The notes below the pieces were generated by a model. It had not been told where the DNA came from and searched no databases. It saw nothing but the letters and a program-made list of their open reading frames with translations. This document shows positions 53,574-62,798 of a stretch of 64,000 nucleotides of DNA, piece after piece. The stretch is taken from contig NZ_QTPP01000015.1 of assembly GCF_003853415.1 (NCBI RefSeq), forward strand, positions 1 to 64,000, read 5' to 3'. Made by a program: the position numbers and the translations under genes. This DNA comes from Burkholderia sp. Bp9142 (GTDB taxonomy: Bacteria; Pseudomonadota; Gammaproteobacteria; Burkholderiales; Burkholderiaceae). How positions within the stretch are numbered: position 1 is the first letter of the stretch; each line of letters starts with the position of its first letter.

Positions 53574-54815
53574 TTAGCCGGGAATGCGGCGAGCGCGGTA
53601 AGCGTAGTAGACCTGTACCGCGGAGGACGCAGCGAGCAGGCCAAGACTGACGGCACGGAGAAACTCAGCGCTCGCAAATCGATCGCTCTCGTGTGTAAGA
53701 ATCCATCCGGCCACTGCGGGCCCGAGTGAGATGCCGCCGACCGCGACGATATAGTAAACACCGTTCATCTGGCCGGTCGTATCCAGCTTCGACATTACGC
53801 CCAAGATCATCGGATTGATGACCCAGTAAGCGAAGGCAAAGAGCAGGACGGAACTGATAAAGGTCGGCAGAGACCGCGGTGCGACGAGCTGTAGCGCTAT
53901 CGAAAGACACAGTGCACCGAAGAACACTGTGATGATAGGGGCTGACGATTTGCGATCTCCAGCGAAGACGGCCATTGCAGATCCCAACGCGCTGGCAATT
54001 GCCGACCAACCCAAGATACCCGACATTTGAGAATGGCTGATCGCCGTTGTCTCTCCGAGGACCGATATGAACGGCCAGAACGTCCCCACGCCAAGGTAGA
54101 ACACGCCAAAAGTCGTCGCAAGAATCACCTTCTCGCCCAAGCCAAGCGCGTGCCCGTTTTGGACCGAAATGGTCTTCTTCTTGGCCACCTTCTCATTGCT
54201 TTCCGGGATCCAACCGATCAACATCAATGCAAGCGGAACCGTTCCAGCGAGGATAAGAAAGATTGAGTTTGCGCCGCAAACCCGATTGATGAACGGCATC
54301 GCGAAGGCGGCAACAGCGCCATACAACTGGGTGCTTGTCGAATACAGAGCTGCGGTCTTCCCGGGACGTCCGGAGAGAGCAATCAGGATCCCGAGACGTC
54401 CGAGACCGAACCCGGCACCAACGCCAGACAGACATCGCAGCGCATACAGGACGAAGCCGGGATCGGCTTTGAATGGAATGCTGGCCAGATTCGCCAACAT
54501 CATCAATGCGAGCGCGCCGAACAGATAGCCCCGGCGGCGCAACGCAAATGGGAAAGCGGTTGCAAGGATGCTGCCGGCGCTCGTCGAGATCATTTCCGCG
54601 GTCAGGAGATACCCTGACGTTGCCTTATCAAATCCGACGGATTGAACGAAGGCTTGGATGATGAGCGGCTTGAGGGACGAAGTGGCATGCCCAGCAATGC
54701 CGACCAGCACGATCGCGAGTATTGGCAGTGCGACCAACATCTGTCTTCGGCGATCGTGAGGGTCGACGAGGGCGGACTGGATCTTCTGATGATTGGTTGC
54801 TGCGGGATCGCTCAT
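53574..54815 (-). CDS. MFS transporter
   Basis: The 413-residue protein has about 12 membrane helices (LVALPILAIVLVGIAGHAT, LFGALALMMLANLASI, ISSVLLFAFAYWVINPMIL and others) and a charged central loop (ESNEKVAKKKT). The N-half loop motif is weak. The family is MFS, but the subgroup is uncertain. It ends 430 bases before the porin gene on the same strand. No substrate can be given from sequence. Confidence 0.88.
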   Translation of the reverse strand: MSDPAATNHQKIQSALVDPHDRRRQMLVALPILAIVLVGIAGHATSSLKPLIIQAFVQSVGFDKATSGYLLTAEMISTSAGSILATAFPFALRRRGYLFGALALMMLANLASIPFKADPGFVLYALRCLSGVGAGFGLGRLGILIALSGRPGKTAALYSTSTQLYGAVAAFAMPFINRVCGANSIFLILAGTVPLALMLIGWIPESNEKVAKKKTISVQNGHALGLGEKVILATTFGVFYLGVGTFWPFISVLGETTAISHSQMSGILGWSAIASALGSAMAVFAGDRKSSAPIITVFFGALCLSIALQLVAPRSLPTFISSVLLFAFAYWVINPMILGVMSKLDTTGQMNGVYYIVAVGGISLGPAVAGWILTHESDRFASAEFLRAVSLGLLAASSAVQVYYAYRARRIPG

Positions 54816-55566
54816 TTCAAATGTCTCCTCATCTGTGAACGACTAAGTAAACCGAATCGAATCCAACTGTTCGTCCGCGCCGTAGATGCCATCTTGTGTG
54901 GCTCAATATCGAAGCGGAGACGACTCCAACGTCCAGTGGGGATACCTACAAAACGTGTGCGCTCCTTGGGTACCACACGTGTTGACGATCACACCCACCT
55001 CAGTTTGCGAAAAATCCGCGTGTATTAGATCTCGCTGTTCATCGTTGCTCGGGGCTGGCGCTTGCGGTGTCTGAAACACAAACGCATTGCCATCGCATCA
55101 ATATTCAGTCTTCCTGCTCATGTAATCAGTCTGCCTGTACATTGAGAAGCCGTATGTAAGGGGATGTACTTAAGTAGTCGAGACGGGGTGAGTTTGAGCG
55201 GTTTGATCATCTGCAGGCGATTGCCCGCAATATCGACGGTTGCGGCGCAACACGAGCGCCCAGAGGCATAGAAGCTCAGTCTCGGGGCTGCACAGAACTA
55301 ACTTTCATCCTGGCAATATCCGTGAACCACCGCTTCGATCAGAGGAGGAACCAGTGCGACGAAGCATTGTGAAGAGGCAAGGCGTGGCGTCTATGAGATC
55401 CATCTCGTCTCGTGCACGTCACACCCGATACGGGCGGATACACGAACGGCCATAGCGCTTGTGTGAGACGTTCATGCAAATAGGCAGCCTTGCCATTTGG
55501 TGGAACTTGACCGGACCATGTCTTGATAAAATGTACGGATTCCTATGGGAAACATGTTGAATGCCG
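54816..55566. other. Long non-coding spacer
   Basis: This 751-base region has no frame with good coding character. Near 55102-55140 it holds two copies of a CAGTCT(T/G)CCTG motif 21 bp apart, which recurs near 55994-56040. It may contain the promoter of the MFS gene at its left end. The rest may be a decayed insertion. Confidence 0.4.
55102..55140. repeat. Direct repeats, copy pair A
   Basis: TATTCAGTCTTCCTGCTCA and TAATCAGTCTGCCTGTAC occur 21 bp apart. The same motif returns as pair B at 55994-56040. Spacing and sequence suggest protein-binding sites. Confidence 0.5.
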
Positions 55567-55860
55567 CTAGAGCACCTCAACGCCTTCGAGACATTTCGGG
55601 GGCGTAGACGGTTGAGTGCTCATCGTTATGGTACCCATGGTCGGCCGCTGAATTGCTGGCGGAAACACACACCAGGAGCCATCGTCGTGTCTGAAAAATA
55701 CGAACGAAAAGGTGCCAGATGGGCGTGTAGCCTGAACGCAGACATAGCGCCATACCTTGCGTCTGCCGTGGCTGAAATTTGTCACACACGGCCGTGCGGC
55801 AGATTCTGGACCTAACCACTTTTCCACTAGCGATCGCAGGGAAGCTTCGTGAGATCTCAT
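55567..55860 (-). CDS. Small conserved-looking hypothetical protein
   Basis: The 97-residue protein starts at ATG 55860 (MRSHEASLRSLVEKWLGPE). It has a basic middle (SHGRRKVWRYVCVQATRP) and a FSFVFFRHDDGSWCVFPP stretch with strand-like hydrophobic pattern. It resembles short orphan proteins common in Burkholderia accessory DNA. I know no function. The frame upstream of 55860 adds a Ser/Arg-rich stretch that is probably not translated. Confidence 0.6.
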   Translation of the reverse strand: MRSHEASLRSLVEKWLGPESAARPCVTNFSHGRRKVWRYVCVQATRPSGTFSFVFFRHDDGSWCVFPPAIQRPTMGTITMSTQPSTPPKCLEGVEVL

Positions 55861-55993
55861 GGTGTGTCTCCATGCGTCGACATCGGAGTTACCGGCGCGG
55901 GGCGATCGCTTTGAGCGGATGGAACTCGTGAGGCGCGACGCCACTGTCTGGCATGTCGAAACCAGACTGTGCTGGCGCCGCAGGCAGGATTTT

Positions 55994-56040
55994 ATGATCA
56001 GGTAGCCTGCATAACTACATGATCAGTTTGCCTGTATAGT
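55994..56040. repeat. Direct repeats, copy pair B, upstream of the GntR gene
   Basis: ATGATCAGGTAGCCTGCATA and ATGATCAGTTTGCCTGTATA occur 25 bp apart, about 180 bases before the GntR gene at 56220. They match pair A at 55102 in the core TCAGTNTGCCTGTA. They could be regulator sites or promoter elements. Confidence 0.5.
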
Positions 56041-56219
56041 TTGTCAAGGGGATAAGGGAATCCACCTAACCTGGTCCACGAACCGTGCATTGCGAAATCA
56101 CTCCTCGGGGGATATCAGGATGTACATGCAATGGTGATTGGCATACAAATCCGGGATGCCTTGATGGGCTACATGTCGAACGCGGACGGCGTTGACGCAC
56201 AAAGTGGAGATGGAATTTG

Positions 56220-56870
56220 ATGACGCAGACGCGGGTAGTGGAAGATCGAGTTCGACGGATGATTCTGGATACGGAAATTGGGCCTGGTGAGCGGTTGACT
56301 GAGCGATGGCTCGAGGGACAATTGCAGACATCGCGAACATCTGTACGCGCAGCGTTGTTACGGTTGGAAGGGGAGGGGCTGGTCAGTCGAAATGGCCGCG
56401 GCTGGATCGTTCCCCCGATCGACGTCGACGAGGTTCAGCAACTGTTCGGCTACCGTGAAGTTCTAGAGGTTGCAGCGATCCGACTTGGTGGGTCGCGAGC
56501 GAGTGTTGCTGAGCTCGCTACGATTCAGGAGATCCTGGACTCGATCGATGAGGAATGCTCGCCTGAAGAACTCGGCAATGCGGCGCGTCAATTCCACCTC
56601 AAGATTGGATCGCTCGCGAAGAACAAATTCATTGAACGGGGGATTGCAGATTGCATGACCCAACTGCTTCGTGTGCGATGGATTGAAATCGAAGCCTCGG
56701 CTGAAAAACTGTCTGAGCATCGAGCCGTCCTCGTTGCCCTCCAAAAGGGTCAAATTGACAATGCGGTTGAGCTGACGAAGCAGCATATCAGTACGGCTCG
56801 CGCTAGGTTGATGGATGCGTTGACTGCTGGACGCCGGACGTTACGCGCGCGAGGAATCGTCGTCTCGTGA
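56220..56870 (+). CDS. GntR-family regulator, FCD subgroup
   Basis: The 216-residue protein has a winged helix (GERLTERWLEGQLQTSRTSV, about 20-68) and an FCD domain (LFGYREVLEVAAIRLGG, ARQFHLKIGSLAKNKF). I start at ATG 56220 after GGAGA; a TTG one codon upstream is less likely. It is a close relative of the regulator at 49239, with the same RTLRARGIVVS-type tail. It may control the MFS gene, the MarR gene or the leftward amidohydrolase operon. Confidence 0.93.
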   Translation: MTQTRVVEDRVRRMILDTEIGPGERLTERWLEGQLQTSRTSVRAALLRLEGEGLVSRNGRGWIVPPIDVDEVQQLFGYREVLEVAAIRLGGSRASVAELATIQEILDSIDEECSPEELGNAARQFHLKIGSLAKNKFIERGIADCMTQLLRVRWIEIEASAEKLSEHRAVLVALQKGQIDNAVELTKQHISTARARLMDALTAGRRTLRARGIVVS

Positions 56871-57080
56871 GCGGGGGAATCGGTCTTGCCGGCGGCCATC
56901 GTGTTTGTCCGGTCACGATGACGATGACTTAGCGTTCACGGAATGCCCGTAGGCAGCGACCGATCAACTTGGCGTATAGATTGCGGTATCGCAGCTTGGG
57001 TGAGTGTGTCGTGTGTTACATTGTGAAGATCGACCGCAAACGATGTCTGGCGGTGCTTACGTAGGCGAGTTTTGTCACAT

Positions 57081-57533
57081 ATGAACGTTGATCGAAATTC
57101 TGTTGCAGAGCTCGCCTCCGTTGCAGAGCTGGCATTTGAGCTTCGCGAAACCTTAGGCCGCGGGGCAAGGCTTATCCGAGTGGAATCGGGCCCGCCGCTG
57201 TCACAGCTCACTGTGCTAGGCCATCTCCAGCGACAGGGTTCGATGAGTACGAACGACCTCGCAGCAGCCGAGCGCGTCAGGCCTCAATCCATGTCGCTGA
57301 CGGTTCAGGCGCTCGAAAAGGCGGGATTGGTTGCGCGTCGGCCGCATCCGACCGATGGTCGTACGACACTCATACAACTAACACGAAAAGGCACCAAAAC
57401 TCTCGATAGTATTTTTGCGGTGCGAGAAGATTGGTTGACCTCAGTGATCCTCGAGAAGCTTAGTGAGGACGAACGTCAAGAGCTGCAGCGAGGATTGGCG
57501 CTCGTCCAGCGAATCATCAACACGCGCGAGTAG
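57081..57533 (+). CDS. MarR-family regulator
   Basis: The 150-residue protein has the MarR winged helix: LTVLGHLQRQGSMSTNDLAAAERV, then RPQSMSLTVQALEKAGLVARRPHPTDGRTTLIQLT (about 50-110). The family usually senses phenolic or oxidative compounds. No redox Cys is present, so it is not OhrR-like. Near the N-terminus the residues SVAELA are exactly doubled, from an 18-bp duplication in the gene. It converges on the peroxiredoxin gene. Confidence 0.92.
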   Translation: MNVDRNSVAELASVAELAFELRETLGRGARLIRVESGPPLSQLTVLGHLQRQGSMSTNDLAAAERVRPQSMSLTVQALEKAGLVARRPHPTDGRTTLIQLTRKGTKTLDSIFAVREDWLTSVILEKLSEDERQELQRGLALVQRIINTRE

Positions 57534-57666
57534 CTTGCTGAGGCCGCTTGGGCGGAAACGGCATTGTGTCTGTACTGCATCGAACGGTGCACCCCGTCGG
57601 CCGACGGGGTGATCAGCGCCCCTCGAAAGCGTTACTTTTCTCCGAGGGTTCGGCGACACGGGGACA

Positions 57667-58176
57667 TTAGGACTCTTGCAACGTCAGCAGGATTGTCCGA
57701 GCATCCGTGGTCTCGAATTTCCCTGGCATTTCGACGTTCAGCGTTTTGACCATCCCATCTTCGACCACCATCGCGTACCGTTGAGAGCGGCATCCCATGC
57801 CGAGCCGACTCAGGTCTTGATAGAGGCCGAGGGCAAGAGTGAAGTCTGCGTTGCCGTCGGAAATCATCCTCACTTTGCCGGCAGCCTCGAGGACTTGTCC
57901 CCACGCGTTCATGACAAACGCGTCGTTGACTGAAACACACCAAACTTCGTCCACGCCGGCCGCGGCCAGGTCTGCAGAAGCATCAACGTAGCCGGGTAGA
58001 TGCTTCGACGAACACGTGAGCGTGAATGCCCCCGGCAGGCCAAAAATCACCACGCGTTTGCCGGCGGTCTGCTCTCGTACCGAAAATGCGCTCGGCCCCA
58101 AGGTACAGCCTTCTGTCGCGTCGTTGATGTACTCGAAGAGGTGTGTATCGGGTAGGGTGTCACCTACTTTGATCAT
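57667..58176 (-). CDS. Peroxiredoxin, Prx5 type
   Basis: The 169-residue protein matches Prx5/hybrid-type peroxiredoxins. The active site reads GLPGAFTLTCSSKHLPGY near 50-66, keeping Pro, Thr and the peroxidatic Cys of the PxxxTxxC motif. VSVNDAFVMNAWG follows near 82. It reduces peroxides with thiol donors. It lies downstream of the NHL gene on the same strand, 178 bases away, and may protect against peroxide from the oxygenase system. Confidence 0.93.
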   Translation of the reverse strand: MIKVGDTLPDTHLFEYINDATEGCTLGPSAFSVREQTAGKRVVIFGLPGAFTLTCSSKHLPGYVDASADLAAAGVDEVWCVSVNDAFVMNAWGQVLEAAGKVRMISDGNADFTLALGLYQDLSRLGMGCRSQRYAMVVEDGMVKTLNVEMPGKFETTDARTILLTLQES

Positions 58177-58354
58177 GCTTGCTTCCCCTTGGCGAAAGGC
58201 TAAGATTGTTGACTAATCAGAGGGCGTGCGGCGCGCGTAATAAGAGCGGCGCGTGCGAATGGCTCGAACATTTCCGACTCCGTCTCGAAGTCGGTGGCCA
58301 GCTTCCATCGATCGACAAAGCCGCTTGTTTTTGTGAGCGGACCGTCGTCGGCCC

Positions 58355-59311
58355 CTAGCGCAGTTCGAATTTGTGCAGGCTTCGATGTGGGTGATGTGGC
58401 TTCCTGGTGTAGTTCGCGAACGATTCCGGGACTTCTGACACGTAGATGGCGCCCGTTGAATCGACAGCGATCGCGTGTGGGGCGAGAAATTCTAGGCCTG
58501 GGCAATCAACCTTAGACACAGCGGTCCCATCGGAATTGCGAATCGTCACTCGACCGGGTAGTTCCTCTGTCGCTCGACCGAGCCGCCACGATTTGAGGTC
58601 TCGGGGGCCACGCGGCAGCTCGGTTACGTATGCATACCCGCGTTGATCGAAGGCGACATCCGTAGGACGCTGCACGTTATTCCACACATCGAGCAGGTTG
58701 CCGTCATTGGAAAAAATCTGGATCCGATCGTTTTCGCGATCGCACACCAGAACGCGTCCTTCCCCGTCGATCGTCACGCTATGCGGAATGACGAAACAGC
58801 CAAGGTTTGCGCCAGGACCGCCCCATGACCGTATTTGCTGGCGATCTGCGGAGAAGCGATGGAGCCGACAATTCCGGTAGCCGTCGCTGACAAACAATTC
58901 GCCGTTGGGTCCCGGTACCGCCTTGGTCGGTCTGTTGAATGGTGGCCCTCCGTGGATCTGGCTGAGCGCGGTCTCGGAGTTCGGCGCACCTGAGTCATAT
59001 CCGGTTTCCGATGGAGAACCACTGCCGATCGTTTCAATCAGACTTCCGGTCGATTCGAATACAAAGACTCGATGACCCCCATCGTCCGCAATGTAGACCC
59101 TGTCATCGCTTCCAATAGCAATCAGGTGAGGGCGGCTGGAGAAGTGGCCCGTCCCCCAACGAGCCACGACGGCTCCATCGGGGGTCAGCACGGTGACAGG
59201 ATTGTCACCGCGGCGCAGGACATAGACGTGATCGCGCGAATCGACTGCGACGCCGGTGACGTCGTGCATCCACGTATCCTCGCCCCAGTTCAGAACCTCG
59301 CGATAGTTCAT
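58355..59311 (-). CDS. NHL-repeat beta-propeller protein
   Basis: The 318-residue protein has about six NHL-type blades with repeated VAVDSRDHVYVLRRGDNPV, LIAIGSDDRVYIADDGGHRVFVF, AVPGPNGELFVSDGYRNCRLHRFS and similar. The fold resembles peptidylglycine amidating lyase and SMP-30-like lactonases. I start at ATG 59311 (MNYREVL). No signal peptide is seen. It is the last gene of the leftward catabolic operon. Enzymatic role uncertain. Confidence 0.88.
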   Translation of the reverse strand: MNYREVLNWGEDTWMHDVTGVAVDSRDHVYVLRRGDNPVTVLTPDGAVVARWGTGHFSSRPHLIAIGSDDRVYIADDGGHRVFVFESTGSLIETIGSGSPSETGYDSGAPNSETALSQIHGGPPFNRPTKAVPGPNGELFVSDGYRNCRLHRFSADRQQIRSWGGPGANLGCFVIPHSVTIDGEGRVLVCDRENDRIQIFSNDGNLLDVWNNVQRPTDVAFDQRGYAYVTELPRGPRDLKSWRLGRATEELPGRVTIRNSDGTAVSKVDCPGLEFLAPHAIAVDSTGAIYVSEVPESFANYTRKPHHPHRSLHKFELR

Positions 59312-59319
59312 AGCCGGCC

Positions 59320-60105
59320 TCACTTGTTCGATGGATGAACCCAATGAGGAGTCAGCGTCGGGACGTCGCTGGACGTGTCGTCGAGGAGCAGGGCGTCCAC
59401 GGGCTCCTCGTCGATGAACCAATCGGAGAAGTCATACGACTGCCAAGCTGTATCGGCAGCGTCGAACGACGAGATTTCGAGCGGGTTTCCGCTGGGGTCG
59501 GAAAAGTAGATGGACGAGATGAAGCGATGGGTGTTGTTGGCGCCTCGCCGCTCGGATACTTCGGACACCGCGACGCCCTGGGAGAGCAAATGTTCCCTGA
59601 ACCAGACAACATTCTCATGCGAGCGCACGTCGAATGAAAGGTGATCTACCTTCTGAGGTTCTACCGGTCGACTCCAGCGTGCCTTGCTGGCAGAAGGCCA
59701 CAGAACCGAACTCACCGGGGCGTCTGGCTTTTCCGTAACGGTGGGCGCTTCGTAGAGAGAAAACAGCTCGCCGTTGCCCATTTCAAAAAACACCTGGCGC
59801 ACCACGATGTCGACTGCGATGGGGGAGGTTTCGGCCGAATCATGTGCAGCCGACCCGCTGGAGTGGTGGGCCGCGGTGCGGAGTCCTTTTGCCGTGGTCG
59901 AGAAGCGCTGGGTTCGCACCACCCGCATTCCGAGCACGTCGCGGTAGAACCTCACGCCCTCGTTCATGTCGTGAGTGAACATGACGAGGTGATTGATCCC
60001 CGAAATTCGGCCAATCGCAGCGCCGGACTCCTGCAGAATTCGACGATGGCGCGGCAGTTCTTCGGCCCTCGATGATCCATCATTCTTCGTTACCATTGCA
60101 CACAT
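59320..60105 (-). CDS. VOC-superfamily protein (dioxygenase-like)
   Basis: The 261-residue protein has two VOC half-modules: INHLVMFTHDMNEGVRFYRDVLGMRVV (about 37-63) with a metal-ligand His, and VDHLSFDVRSHENVVWFREHL (about 157-177) with SIYFSDPSGNPLEISSFD carrying the Glu ligand. The layout is that of extradiol dioxygenases or glyoxalases. I start at ATG 60105, 8 bases after AGGAG. It is 8 bases before the NHL gene. A ring-cleaving or isomerising role in the operon is plausible. Confidence 0.88.
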   Translation of the reverse strand: MCAMVTKNDGSSRAEELPRHRRILQESGAAIGRISGINHLVMFTHDMNEGVRFYRDVLGMRVVRTQRFSTTAKGLRTAAHHSSGSAAHDSAETSPIAVDIVVRQVFFEMGNGELFSLYEAPTVTEKPDAPVSSVLWPSASKARWSRPVEPQKVDHLSFDVRSHENVVWFREHLLSQGVAVSEVSERRGANNTHRFISSIYFSDPSGNPLEISSFDAADTAWQSYDFSDWFIDEEPVDALLLDDTSSDVPTLTPHWVHPSNK

Positions 60106-60250
60106 TGATAACACTCCTAATATTTGAACGGTTTTCTAGACCTTCATGAGCCGGCGGAGCATCGATTGCTCTCCAACCCATCGATGCTCACGCCTCTCGT
60201 TGCGAGGGCTGATGATGGTGCCGCATCAAGCCGTAATCGCACGAGTTTTG

Positions 60251-61213
60251 TTACGCATCGAGAACCAGTCTCGCTGAGCATGATCTCGAGACGCATACCA
60301 TCATCGTCTGACCGGAGGCGCGCTCCTTTGCGCTAAGCAACGAGTCTCGGTGATCAGGGACTCCCGATATCACTCTTGTCTCGCAAGATCCACACACGCC
60401 CTCCTGGCAAGAGGAATCGATGTCGACGCCGTGTTCCTCGGCAATTTCCAAGATCGACCGGTCGACCGGTACGGTAGCGACGATGCCGGAGCGAACGAAT
60501 TCCACCTCAAATGCGGAAACAGCAGATTCGGAGCCGTCTTCGCGCCGGGTAAATCGCTCAACGTGAACCCGATCGTCTGACCAAGATGCGCAGCTCTCGT
60601 CAATCGCGCGAAGCATCGTCTCGGGTCCGCAGCAATAGATGACAGTATCAGGGTGGGCCGCGGCAATTAGCGTGGGCAGATCAGCTTGGCCGAGAGCATC
60701 ACTCGTATGTAGCAAGACCTTATCGGCACCGAAGGCAAGAACCTCATCGACGAAGGGCATCGATTCGGCGGAACGACCGCAGTACACGAGGCGCCAATCC
60801 GCGCCCGACGCGTTGACGTTGGCGATCATCGGCAAGATGGGGGTGATGCCGATGCCGCCAGCGATAAACATATAATGCGTCGCTGGCACCAACGGGAAGT
60901 TATTGCGCGGCCCCGTGACCTGGACCGTATCGCCTTCCGCGAACGATTCGTGAATGTAAGCGGAACCTCCCCGGCTATCGGAAGCAAGGCGGACTGCTAC
61001 CTGCCAGCTGCGTCGATCAGTAGTTTCGCCACACAACGAGTACTGCCGCACATATTCCACTCCCTCGGAATTGAAGCGGAGGTCCACATGTGCACCGGGG
61101 TCCCAGGATGGAAGTTCAGCGCCATCCTTACGTGCGAACGTGAGGCGAACAACTCCCTGCGCCGCCGCTTCCTTGTGTGTGATCACAAGATCAAGGTCGT
61201 TCTCAGACATCAT
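60251..61213 (-). CDS. Phthalate-dioxygenase-type reductase (FMN, [2Fe-2S])
   Basis: The 320-residue protein has an FMN-binding barrel (VRQYSLCG near 55), an NAD-binding domain (FIAGGIGITPILPMI near 115) and a C-terminal plant-type ferredoxin with CQEGVCGSC and a late Cys in MMVCVSRS (about 270-308). It passes electrons from NADH to a Rieske oxygenase. Two ATGs at 61213 and 61210 are possible. It lies between the VOC and the Rieske ferredoxin genes. Confidence 0.93.
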   Translation of the reverse strand: MMSENDLDLVITHKEAAAQGVVRLTFARKDGAELPSWDPGAHVDLRFNSEGVEYVRQYSLCGETTDRRSWQVAVRLASDSRGGSAYIHESFAEGDTVQVTGPRNNFPLVPATHYMFIAGGIGITPILPMIANVNASGADWRLVYCGRSAESMPFVDEVLAFGADKVLLHTSDALGQADLPTLIAAAHPDTVIYCCGPETMLRAIDESCASWSDDRVHVERFTRREDGSESAVSAFEVEFVRSGIVATVPVDRSILEIAEEHGVDIDSSCQEGVCGSCETRVISGVPDHRDSLLSAKERASGQTMMVCVSRSCSARLVLDA

Positions 61214-61300
61214 CAAATACCAGGTTGATGGATGGATCCCAGAGTCCAGGCCCTGAGATCCATCCGCCGCGAAACACTCGCTCTTGAGCCGACGGAAAGA

Positions 61301-61726
61301 TCAGATATCGAGGACCACTGCAGCGCCTTCAACCGAAACGGGAACCGTCTCGACGCCTGCTTTCAGTCGCTCCAGTTCCTCCGGCGATTCGATCGTCACA
61401 GGGTAGCTGCGGACCTTCTGGTTAGACTTGAAAATCGTCCGCCCGGTCTTGATCTCGAACTCCCAATGATGCCAAGGGCACGACACGACCTCGCCATCCC
61501 GAACCCAGTGCATCTCGGGAAGCCCGTCCGTCGGACATTCCGCTTCCGATGTGCCGCGAACGTGCCCCTTGCAAAGCGGGCCGCCCATGTGCGGGCACGT
61601 GTTCTTCAGCGCGTAAAACTCGCCGTCGACGTTGAACACACCGATGCCGCTCTTGACTTTTTCCGGATAGACGATCGTCGACGAACCGGGCGGAAGATCG
61701 TCTACTGCACCCACTACGTATCGCAT
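61301..61726 (-). CDS. Rieske [2Fe-2S] ferredoxin
   Basis: The 141-residue protein has the Rieske ligands CPHMGGPLCKG near 44 and CPWHHWEFEIKTGR near 80. The gap between the two motifs is longer than usual because of an insert SEAECPTDGLPEMHWV. AGGAGACACAAA precedes the ATG at 61726. It would carry electrons to an oxygenase, or be a small Rieske subunit of a decarboxylase-associated system. The partner oxygenase is not in the window. Confidence 0.93.
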   Translation of the reverse strand: MRYVVGAVDDLPPGSSTIVYPEKVKSGIGVFNVDGEFYALKNTCPHMGGPLCKGHVRGTSEAECPTDGLPEMHWVRDGEVVSCPWHHWEFEIKTGRTIFKSNQKVRSYPVTIESPEELERLKAGVETVPVSVEGAAVVLDI

Positions 61727-61754
61727 TTTGTGTCTCCTATTCAGTCTTGGATTG

Positions 61755-62798
61755 TCACGCGCCCAGCTCGGCAGACACGCGCGATGCGATACGCGGGTAG
61801 AACTGCACGGCGTTGTCGGCGAAACAACGTGCCCGATCCTTCTCGGACCACGCGGGGAACACGTCCTTCGCGTTGGCTCCGTCCCAGTAGGGATGCCGGC
61901 TGCCGTAGACGACGAGGGAAGCATTGTCCCCACCGATCGTCCCGGTCGCGGCCTTGCTGTGCGGCGAGATCTCGTCGTCGGCCTGAGTAACGAAGCGGAC
62001 GTGACGCTCCAGGTACGTCGACGGATCGTTGCTTACCCACGGAACCTCGACCCGATCGGATTGCCAGTCCTTGTCCGTCCGGATTACCAGTGAGCGCGCC
62101 GCATGGACGCTGAGATCCCCGAAGACGACGCGAAGATCCGGCAAGCGGTCGAAAACGCCGGCGACGATGAAACTGGTCAACTGCACGATCGATGCCATCG
62201 GCCGGAGCGCATGGTCTTCCGCAAAGAAGCTCGGAAAACCGACCTGCGACGGAGGCGGTTCAATCAGCGTCGTGAAGTCATCGTGGACATAGACGACGAG
62301 GCCTCGCTCAGCGGCCGCGCGCCAGATCGGGAAGTAACGCTGTTCTCCATACGTCGCCAGAGCGCGCGCCGGCACGACGAGTTGAACGAATCGATCGTCG
62401 TCCGCCCAACGGTCGATCTCTCGCAATGCCGTGTCGGTATCGTTCATCGCCAGGCGAATAGAGCCCAGGAACCGTCCTTCGGCTTCAGGTGCTTCGAGCC
62501 ACTTTCTGAAAAGCAACGTGTTTGCAGCACGTGCAACGGCAGTAGCTTGTTGCGGGTTCGGCCAGTAACCACGTGTGGTCGGGCTAAGAACCGCATAGTC
62601 GACGCCCGCACGGCGAAGGTGTTCCGCGACAGCTGCAGGGCTCGTTGCCTGCTCGGTCGGCACCGCCATCTGGTCAAACGGTGCTCGGTACTTCTCGCCG
62701 AAAAGGGGAGGCAACTTGAGGAAATTCCAAGGCGAACCGATCGCCTTGTTGAACTCGACATTGCCCAGAACCGGGTGGATAGCGCAATCGATGATCAT
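61755..62798 (-). CDS. Amidohydrolase_2 family protein (ACMSD-like)
   Basis: The 347-residue TIM-barrel protein starts MIIDCAIHPVLGN and has LVVYVHDDF near 192, VVFGDLSVH and VVYGSRHPYWDG near 310. The family includes aromatic decarboxylases and lactone hydrolases that use one metal. The first motif reads DCAIHP instead of the usual DxHxH, and the late motif has SRHPYWD instead of SDYPH, so metal ligation may be altered. It overlaps the next gene by ATGA. Confidence 0.88.
   Translation of the reverse strand: MIIDCAIHPVLGNVEFNKAIGSPWNFLKLPPLFGEKYRAPFDQMAVPTEQATSPAAVAEHLRRAGVDYAVLSPTTRGYWPNPQQATAVARAANTLLFRKWLEAPEAEGRFLGSIRLAMNDTDTALREIDRWADDDRFVQLVVPARALATYGEQRYFPIWRAAAERGLVVYVHDDFTTLIEPPPSQVGFPSFFAEDHALRPMASIVQLTSFIVAGVFDRLPDLRVVFGDLSVHAARSLVIRTDKDWQSDRVEVPWVSNDPSTYLERHVRFVTQADDEISPHSKAATGTIGGDNASLVVYGSRHPYWDGANAKDVFPAWSEKDRARCFADNAVQFYPRIASRVSAELGA

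Noticed and set aside
55240..55455. 71-codon frame on the plus strand in the long spacer
   Set aside because: Arg/Ser-rich, no clear start signal and no recognisable motif.
58200..58354. Frame reading SGFVDRWKLATDFETESEMF to the stop, upstream of the peroxiredoxin
   Set aside because: It looks somewhat protein-like but has no start or ribosome site and overlaps the NHL gene in its upstream part. It may be a relic tail; not enough to call a gene.
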